Below are positions 1-3,320 of a stretch of 5,266 nucleotides of DNA, one piece after another. Where the stretch lies: the NCBI GenBank assembly GCA_020848665.1, contig JADLHR010000076.1, positions 1-5,266 on the forward strand. The letters run 5' to 3'. The notes beneath the pieces were generated by a model, which worked only from the letters and a program-made list of their open reading frames with translations, was not told where the DNA came from and ran no database searches. Numbering within the stretch: the first letter of the stretch is position 1; every line of letters starts with the position of its first letter. The stretch comes from Anaerolineae bacterium (lineage in GTDB: Bacteria; Chloroflexota; Anaerolineae; Aggregatilineales; Aggregatilineaceae). The translations under genes were made by a program, and so were the position numbers.

Positions 1-1334
1 ACTCCGGCGCCATCGACAAACACATAACCGCCGGGCACGCGCTCGCCGATGGTCAGTGTGTCGGGCGTCAATTCGATCATGGTGCCATTCTCGACCACCG
101 CGATATGCTTGGCCGGGATGCCAAGCGTCTGCGCCAGCCGGCTGTGCTCAGTCAGGTGGCGCAGTTCGCCGTGCACCGGGATGAAGAACTTGGGCCGGAC
201 CAGGTTGATCAGCAGCTTCAGCTCCTCGCGGCTGGCGTGGCCGGACACGTGCACCGGCAGCAGCGGGTCGTAGATCACGGTCGCGCCACGCTGAATGAGC
301 TTGTTCATCGTGCGATGGACCAGCTCCTCGTTGCCAGGAATGGGATGGGCAGACATGATCACCGTGTCGCCCCGGTCGATTTCCAGCGCGCGATGGCGGC
401 CCCATGCCAGCCGCCCCAGCACGGCTGACGGCTCGCCCTGCGTGCCGGTCGCCATAATCACGATCTCGCGCGGCTTCATCTTGTTCGCCTGCTCGAGGTT
501 GACCATCAGGCTAGGCGGCAGATTAAGATAGCCGAGCCGCGTGGCGACCTTGATATATTCCTGCATGCTGAACCCGGCAATCGCCATCTTGCGCCCATGA
601 CGCTCGGCGGCAGCGGCGACCTGCTGGATGCGCGAGATCAGCGAGGCGAAGGTGGCGACGATCACGCGCCCCGTCGCCGTGCGGAACACCTCGTCAAACG
701 CGGCGCCGATCACGCTTTCCGAGGGCGTCCAGCCGGGGCGGTCAGCGTTGGTGCTGTCGGACAGCAGCGCCAGCACGCCGCGCTGCGCGAACTCCGCCAG
801 CCTGGCGAAATCGGGCGGCCAGCCATCGACCGGCGTGTGGTCGAACTTGAAATCGCTCGAATGGACGAGCAGGCCGACCGGCGTCGTGATGCCCAGCCCG
901 ACGCCGTCCGGGATGCTGTGGCAGACGTGGAAGGTCTCGACGCGGAAGACGCCCAGCTCCAGCGTGTCCCCCGCGCGAAAGACGATCAGCGGGTGATCGG
1001 CGTGGCCTGACTGCCGCATTTTGACTTCGAGCAGCCCGGCGGTCAGCGCGGTGGCGTAGACCGGCGCCTTAATCGCGTCCAGCACATGGCCGATCGCGCC
1101 GGTGTGATCTTCGTGCCCATGTGTGACGATCACCCCGTGGATTGTCAGGCCCTGGCTCAGGCGCTCGACCACATAGCCGAAATCGGGGATGATGTAGTCG
1201 ATTCCGAGCATGTCGTTCTCAGGAAACATGATGCCCACGTCGATGATCAGCCCTTCATCGCCGTATTCGAGCAGCATCATGTTCTTGCCGATTTCCCCCA
1301 GGCCGCCCAGGGGAATGATCTTCAGGGGCTGCAT
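1..1334 (-). CDS. rnj: Ribonuclease J (metallo-beta-lactamase/beta-CASP RNase), C-terminus cut by window edge
   Basis: RNase J is a cytoplasmic zinc-dependent ribonuclease with 5'-3' exonuclease and endonuclease activity in mRNA decay and rRNA/sRNA maturation. The minus frame stays open for 444 codons from the ATG at 1334-1332 to the window edge. The family is usually about 550 residues, so roughly the last 100 (C-terminal domain) are missing. Visible motifs are the metal-binding HGHEDH at residues 72-77, CHS with His139, SSDFKFD with Asp161, and the beta-CASP elements SDSTN (192-196), ATGTQGEP (295-302), SGHAS (364-368) and PVHGE (386-390). All expected metal ligands are present, so the enzyme looks active. 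The segment after TFAS (227-230) reads LISRIQQ where Bacillus-type enzymes have NIHR-QQ. The start is supported by a GAGAGAGGAG Shine-Dalgarno 10 nt upstream. Upstream on the same strand lies a cold-shock-domain gene, separated by 226 nt with hairpins. Assignment to RNase J is secure; J1 versus J2 type cannot be decided. Confidence 0.96.
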   Translation of the reverse strand, partial: MQPLKIIPLGGLGEIGKNMMLLEYGDEGLIIDVGIMFPENDMLGIDYIIPDFGYVVERLSQGLTIHGVIVTHGHEDHTGAIGHVLDAIKAPVYATALTAGLLEVKMRQSGHADHPLIVFRAGDTLELGVFRVETFHVCHSIPDGVGLGITTPVGLLVHSSDFKFDHTPVDGWPPDFARLAEFAQRGVLALLSDSTNADRPGWTPSESVIGAAFDEVFRTATGRVIVATFASLISRIQQVAAAAERHGRKMAIAGFSMQEYIKVATRLGYLNLPPSLMVNLEQANKMKPREIVIMATGTQGEPSAVLGRLAWGRHRALEIDRGDTVIMSAHPIPGNEELVHRTMNKLIQRGATVIYDPLLPVHVSGHASREELKLLINLVRPKFFIPVHGELRHLTEHSRLAQTLGIPAKHIAVVENGTMIELTPDTLTIGERVPGGYVFVDGAG

Positions 1335-1344
1335 ACGCGCTGAA

Positions 1345-1354
1345 CTCCTCTCTC
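1345..1354 (-). promoter_or_regulatory. Shine-Dalgarno of rnj
   Basis: On the minus strand GAGAGAGGAG lies 10 nt before the ATG at 1334. It fixes the RNase J start, because the protein from that ATG begins directly with the conserved first beta-strand and the GGLGEIGKN segment. Confidence 0.8.
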
Positions 1355-1366
1355 ACGGTAGACGTG

Positions 1367-1389
1367 CACAAAGCCGGAATCGCACCGGC
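1367..1389 (-). other. Small hairpin followed by T-rich stretch in front of rnj
   Basis: Read on the minus strand, GCCGG (1389-1385), a 7-nt loop TGCGATT and CCGGC (1377-1373) form a perfect 5-bp stem followed by TTTGTG. It resembles a tRNA T-arm in size, but no other tRNA arms fit around it. It could be a weak terminator or attenuator if transcription from csp reads into rnj. It competes with the proposed -10 element at the same place. Confidence 0.35.
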
Positions 1390-1407
1390 CACTTCATTCT
1401 GAGTCAA
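1379..1407 (-). promoter_or_regulatory. Possible sigma-70-type promoter of rnj
   Basis: On the minus strand TTGACT (1407-1402, five of six to the -35 consensus) is followed after exactly 17 nt by TGCGAT (1384-1379, three of six to the -10). Transcription would begin near 1372 and give a leader of about 38 nt. The -35 overlaps the T-tract of the upstream terminator, a compact end-of-one, start-of-next arrangement. The -10 is weak and sits in the loop of a small hairpin, so this is a tentative call. Confidence 0.35.
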
Positions 1408-1432
1408 CACAAACGGGGTCCTTCCGACCCCG
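1406..1432 (-). terminator. Rho-independent terminator upstream of rnj (second behind csp)
   Basis: On the minus strand CGGGGTC (1432-1426), loop GGAAG and GACCCCG (1420-1414) form a perfect 7-bp GC-rich stem with a 5-nt loop, followed directly by TTTGTGTT (1413-1406). It lies about 130 nt after the csp stop and just before the proposed rnj promoter, so it would insulate the two genes. The T-tract is interrupted by two Gs, which lowers its expected strength. Confidence 0.6.
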
Positions 1433-1528
1433 CCAGTTCCGTCTCTCAGACTCGATCCGCGCGCGTCATCCAGCCAGCGAACGAGAGCGAGGGCACCGTG
1501 CGCACCCCAGACAGGGTAGTGCTGTGGC

Positions 1529-1550
1529 AAAAAGACCGCGCGCGCTCGGT
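1529..1550 (-). terminator. Rho-independent terminator directly behind csp
   Basis: About 10 nt past the csp stop codon the minus strand has ACCG (1550-1547), a GC-rich centre and CGGT (1538-1535), then C and five Ts (1533-1529). The outer stem is 4 bp; an A-G mismatch separates it from one further possible pair. The position just after a stop codon and the clean T-run support a terminator, but the stem is short. Confidence 0.5.
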
Positions 1551-1560
1551 GATCAGGCTG

Positions 1561-1779
1561 CTACACCTGTTCGACGCAGACCGCGATCAGCCCGCGCGCC
1601 GTTTCCTGTAACAGAAATGATACGGCGTCGCCTTCTTGCAGAATCCGAACGCCGTCGCCTCTAATGGCCGAATAGCGCACCAGGGCCTCACGCCCGTCGG
1701 GCAGCGCGATCGTGCCCGCGCCGTCGAAGCGATCGAAAGCCGTGACAGTTCCCCGGTAACGCTCTGTCGTGATGTCCAT
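1561..1779 (-). CDS. Cold-shock-domain protein with degenerate nucleic-acid-binding face, 72 aa
   Basis: Residues 9-70 align without gaps to Bacillus subtilis CspB recalled from memory. Shared features include the GxV start, F15, the G-x-G-x-I spacing, SAI-x-G-x-G (37-43), L-x-EG-x-AVSF (47-55) and RG (62-63). The family folds as a five-stranded OB barrel that binds single-stranded RNA or DNA through aromatic residues of RNP1 and RNP2. Here most of these are replaced: CspB W8, F15, F17, F27, H29 and F38 correspond to A14, A21, T23, L33, R35 and V44; only F30 keeps an aromatic, as Y36. The fold is thus likely kept while classic RNA-chaperone binding is doubtful. The frame is open upstream to an ATG at 1974, but that N-terminus is low-complexity and unlike the family. 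I chose the ATG at 1779-1777 because GAGGA lies 10 nt before it and the length fits a Csp. The gene is divergent from spoVS and upstream of rnj. Confidence 0.82.
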   Translation of the reverse strand: MDITTERYRGTVTAFDRFDGAGTIALPDGREALVRYSAIRGDGVRILQEGDAVSFLLQETARGLIAVCVEQV

Positions 1780-1789
1780 CGTCGAAGGG

Positions 1790-1794
1790 TCCTC
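1790..1794 (-). promoter_or_regulatory. Shine-Dalgarno of the cold-shock-domain gene
   Basis: GAGGA on the minus strand, 10 nt before the ATG at 1779. It decides for the short 72-residue protein rather than the 137-residue frame that opens at 1974. Confidence 0.65.
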
Positions 1795-1845
1795 AATGTT
1801 GGCGGCGACAATGTGTCCTTGCAAAACAGCATATCGCACGACGGT

Positions 1846-1875
1846 GAATATTGAATAAAAAAGTTGCAAATATTC
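1846..1875. repeat. AT-rich inverted repeat in the csp leader
   Basis: GAATATT (1846-1852) and AATATTC (1869-1875) are perfect 7-nt inverted arms around a 16-nt A/T-rich centre. The repeat lies inside the predicted csp 5' leader, about 65-95 nt upstream of its start codon, in the most AT-rich patch of an otherwise GC-rich window. A weak, temperature-sensitive RNA stem or a protein-binding site are both possible; nothing in the sequence decides. Confidence 0.4.
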
Positions 1876-1900
1876 CTGCACACATCCGGGCGAAGTCCTA

Positions 1901-1929
1901 ACTATAGCAGGCCCGCGCCCCCTGCACAA
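1901..1929 (-). promoter_or_regulatory. Extended -10 promoter of the cold-shock-domain gene
   Basis: On the minus strand TGCTATAGT (1909-1901) is a full extended -10 (TGn plus TATAGT, five of six). TTGTGC (1929-1924) lies exactly 17 nt upstream of the -10 hexamer, but only its TTG matches the -35. Predicted transcription start is near 1894, leaving a leader of about 115 nt. Long leaders are known for cold-shock genes in other bacteria. A weaker alternative, TTATTC-17 nt-GATATG (1858-1830), would shorten the leader. Confidence 0.55.
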
Positions 1930-1995
1930 CTCGCTCTCACGCTTTGACCGGCGCGGGCGGGCGCTCGGAAACACCCGGAACTTGCCTCAGCAAGA

Positions 1996-2024
1996 TTCGC
2001 CGGATAGGTGAAATTGGGTACAAT
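1996..2024 (+). promoter_or_regulatory. Possible promoter of spoVS
   Basis: TACAAT (2019-2024) matches five of six positions of the -10 and is preceded at 17 nt by TTCGCC (1996-2001), a poor -35. The leader would be about 50 nt. An overlapping alternative is TTGGGT (2014-2019), 16 nt, TAATAT (2036-2041). One of the two probably drives spoVS, since no gene lies upstream on this strand in the window. Confidence 0.4.
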
Positions 2025-2072
2025 GAGCAGAGAATTAATATGCACCGCCTTGCCCGTCTCATAAAAGTCCTT

Positions 2073-2078
2073 AGGGGG
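2073..2078 (+). promoter_or_regulatory. Shine-Dalgarno of spoVS
   Basis: AGGGGG ends 5 nt before the ATG at 2084. It supports the long N-terminal extension, since no other ATG occurs before the conserved core. Confidence 0.6.
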
Positions 2079-2083
2079 CTGTC

Positions 2084-2410
2084 ATGCAACCATCTCACCC
2101 ACCAGACCTGGCTCCGGACGACGAATGGATCTCCCAGAAACCCGAAGCGGCTGACATTATCAAGGTTTCGGCTCGCTCGCGCTCGACGGCGGTTGCCGGC
2201 GCTATCGCCGGGGTCGTGCGAGAGTACCGTCGTGCCGAAGTGCAGGCGATCGGGGCGGGCGCGGTCAATCAGGCGATCAAAGCCGTGGCTATCGCGCGTG
2301 GTTACCTGAGCGAAGACAATATCGACGTTATCGTCATTCCCCACTTCACCGAAGTCATGATCGACGAGCAGGAGCGCACCGCCGTGCGGATGGTGGTCGA
2401 GCCGCGCTAG
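2084..2410 (+). CDS. spoVS: SpoVS family protein (Alba-like), 108 aa
   Basis: Residues 25-108 match stage V sporulation protein S over its full length: IIKVSARS at 25-32, VAGAIAGVVRE at 37-47, QAIGAGAVNQAIKAVAIARG at 54-73, VIVIPHFTE at 82-90, and ERTAVRMVVEPR at the C-terminus. SpoVS is a small alpha/beta protein of the Alba-like fold. In Bacillus it affects spore coat/cortex development and septation; its molecular action is not settled and nucleic-acid binding is proposed. It also occurs in bacteria not known to sporulate, so the name should not be read as proof of sporulation here. The Bacillus protein is about 86 residues; this one carries about 24 extra polar, proline-rich N-terminal residues, and the Shine-Dalgarno supports that start. 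The gene stands alone between its own promoter and a strong terminator, divergent from csp and convergent with the Crp-family gene. Confidence 0.93.
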   Translation: MQPSHPPDLAPDDEWISQKPEAADIIKVSARSRSTAVAGAIAGVVREYRRAEVQAIGAGAVNQAIKAVAIARGYLSEDNIDVIVIPHFTEVMIDEQERTAVRMVVEPR

Positions 2411-2460
2411 AGGCTGTTGCGACCAGGACGACGCCGATCCGAAATGAGTTATCGCTGGCC

Positions 2461-2489
2461 GGGCAGAGCGCGCTCTGCCCGCTTGTTTT
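2461..2489 (+). terminator. Rho-independent terminator of spoVS
   Basis: Positions 2461-2480 are a perfect 20-nt palindrome (GGGCAGAGCG and its complement), which folds into an 8-bp stem with a GCGC loop. It is followed by GC and TTGTTTT (2483-2489). It sits 50 nt after the spoVS stop, between convergent genes. On the opposite strand no T-run follows, so it serves spoVS rather than the Crp-family gene. Confidence 0.72.
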
Positions 2490-2506
2490 CCTGGGACATA
2501 TTCAGG

Positions 2507-3199
2507 TTATTCCTCCTGGTCCGCGATCAGGCGCAGCGCGTCGACATCGTGCAGGATCAGGCGACGCGGCCCGGTCATGCCGATGATCCCCTCGCGACTC
2601 CACTCGGTCAGCGTCTGCATAACCCATTCCTCGCTGGTGCCAATCGCCGCCGCAATATCCTTCCGGTTCAGACGCGGAGTAACCAGCCCGGCCTGCGGCT
2701 CGCCATCCCGATCGGCCAGAAACAGGATCACGTGCGCCAGGCGCGACGCGCTGCCGCGCACAGACAGCGACTCGGCCTGGACGACCGTCTGGCGCAGGCG
2801 CGCGCTGAGGTTGCTGAGCAGCAGCAGCGCCGTATCGGGGCGCTGTTGCAGATGCTCCAGAAACAGCTCACGGTCGAGCGCCAGAATCTCGCAATCGGTC
2901 TCGGCCTGAGCATAGGCGGTGCGTGGGCGTCCGTCGAGCAGCGCCAGCTCGCCGAGCGCGTCACCCGGCCCCAGCAGGTCGAGCAGCACCTGGCGCTCGC
3001 TCTCGCCCAGAGTGTAAACGCGCAGCGTGCCTGCTTCAATTATGAACAGCGACGTACCCGGCTCGCCGCGCTGAAACAGAAACTCGCCCTGTTGGAGCGT
3101 GAAGCGGCGCAGCCGATCACACACCGGCCCAAGCTCATCGGCAGGAAGCCCCCGGAACAGCGGGACCGTCCGCAGACATTCGATTGTTTCTTCCGCCAT
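2507..3199 (-). CDS. Crp/Fnr family transcriptional regulator, 230 aa
   Basis: The protein has the standard two-domain layout and length. A cyclic-nucleotide-binding beta-roll spans about residues 10-125, a long dimerisation helix 125-150 and a winged helix-turn-helix 150-225. The beta-roll has G-x-x-GE-L at 80-85 and a GELALLDGRPRTA segment (83-95). E84 and R93-T94 are where E. coli CRP has its cAMP-contacting Glu and Arg-Ser, so nucleotide binding is plausible. There is no N-terminal cysteine cluster as in Fnr. The HTH (LNRKDIAAAIG, 177-187) is regular, but the recognition helix reads SEEWVMQ (189-195) where E. coli CRP has SRETVGR: both DNA-reading arginines are changed, to Glu190 and Gln195. 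The DNA target should therefore differ from TGTGA/TCACA. AAGGAGAG precedes the ATG at a normal distance. The gene is divergent from the DUF2723 gene, which is a candidate target along with itself. Family is sure; ligand and targets unknown. Confidence 0.93.
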   Translation of the reverse strand: MAEETIECLRTVPLFRGLPADELGPVCDRLRRFTLQQGEFLFQRGEPGTSLFIIEAGTLRVYTLGESERQVLLDLLGPGDALGELALLDGRPRTAYAQAETDCEILALDRELFLEHLQQRPDTALLLLSNLSARLRQTVVQAESLSVRGSASRLAHVILFLADRDGEPQAGLVTPRLNRKDIAAAIGTSEEWVMQTLTEWSREGIIGMTGPRRLILHDVDALRLIADQEE

Positions 3200-3208
3200 A
3201 ACTGCTGG

Positions 3209-3216
3209 CTCTCCTT
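3209..3216 (-). promoter_or_regulatory. Shine-Dalgarno of the Crp-family gene
   Basis: AAGGAGAG on the minus strand, 9 nt before the ATG at 3199 (11 nt counted from GGAG). It supports that ATG as the start. Confidence 0.75.
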
Positions 3217-3218
3217 TT

Positions 3219-3242
3219 CCGCGTCGAGATTTCCTCGCGCGG
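3219..3242. repeat. Inverted repeat just upstream of the Crp-family gene
   Basis: CCGCG-T-CGAG (3219-3228) pairs with CTCGCGCGG (3234-3242) around the 5-nt centre ATTTC, giving nine base pairs with one bulged T. It starts 2 nt upstream of the Shine-Dalgarno of the Crp-family gene. It could be an RNA hairpin in that gene's leader or an operator for an autoregulator. It does not resemble the classical TGTGA-N6-TCACA site. Confidence 0.45.
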
Positions 3243-3280
3243 AATTGTGTCTGGCTTCGCGGACCGCCCCAGTCTCAGGC

Positions 3281-3286
3281 TATAAT
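3281..3286 (+). promoter_or_regulatory. Perfect -10 box of the DUF2723 gene
   Basis: A perfect TATAAT, preceded by GGC (near the TGn of an extended -10), lies 34 nt before the chosen ATG. No good -35 is found at 16-18 nt: position 3258-3263 reads CGCGGA. Transcription would start near 3293, giving a leader of under 30 nt. A weak or activator-dependent promoter next to a divergently transcribed Crp-family gene is a natural but unproven reading. Confidence 0.55.
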
Positions 3287-3320
3287 CCGGCGGTCACATG
3301 AATTTATGCGGTTACGAACC

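Noticed and set aside
597..1010. 137-residue plus-strand open frame inside the RNase J region
   Set aside because: It lies antisense to a gene whose every catalytic motif is present; its Arg- and Asp-rich composition is typical of the reverse strand of GC-rich coding DNA.
1367..1389. tRNA gene on the minus strand, suggested by a 5-bp stem with a 7-nt loop like a T-arm
   Set aside because: The loop lacks the TTC start, no acceptor strand complementary to the following bases is found at the right distance, and no D-arm or anticodon arm fits.
1780..1974. N-terminal extension of the cold-shock-domain frame to an ATG at 1974 (137 residues in total)
   Set aside because: The extension covers the proposed promoter and AT-rich leader, is unlike any cold-shock protein, and has no support over the ATG at 1779 with its Shine-Dalgarno.
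1944..2309. 121-residue plus-strand open frame overlapping spoVS
   Set aside because: It runs out of frame through the spoVS coding region and over its promoter and leader; the SpoVS frame is unmistakable.
2084..2410. Reading the SpoVS gene as evidence of a sporulation locus
   Set aside because: No other sporulation gene is in the window and the family occurs in bacteria not known to form spores.
2417..3301. 294-residue plus-strand open frame across the Crp-family gene
   Set aside because: It is antisense to a clear Crp/Fnr protein, is Gln/Arg-rich without recognisable domains, and has no Shine-Dalgarno.
3200..3320. Classical CRP operator TGTGA-N6-TCACA between the Crp-family and DUF2723 genes
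   Set aside because: A TCACA occurs at 3294-3298 but has no matching TGTGA half-site at the required spacing.
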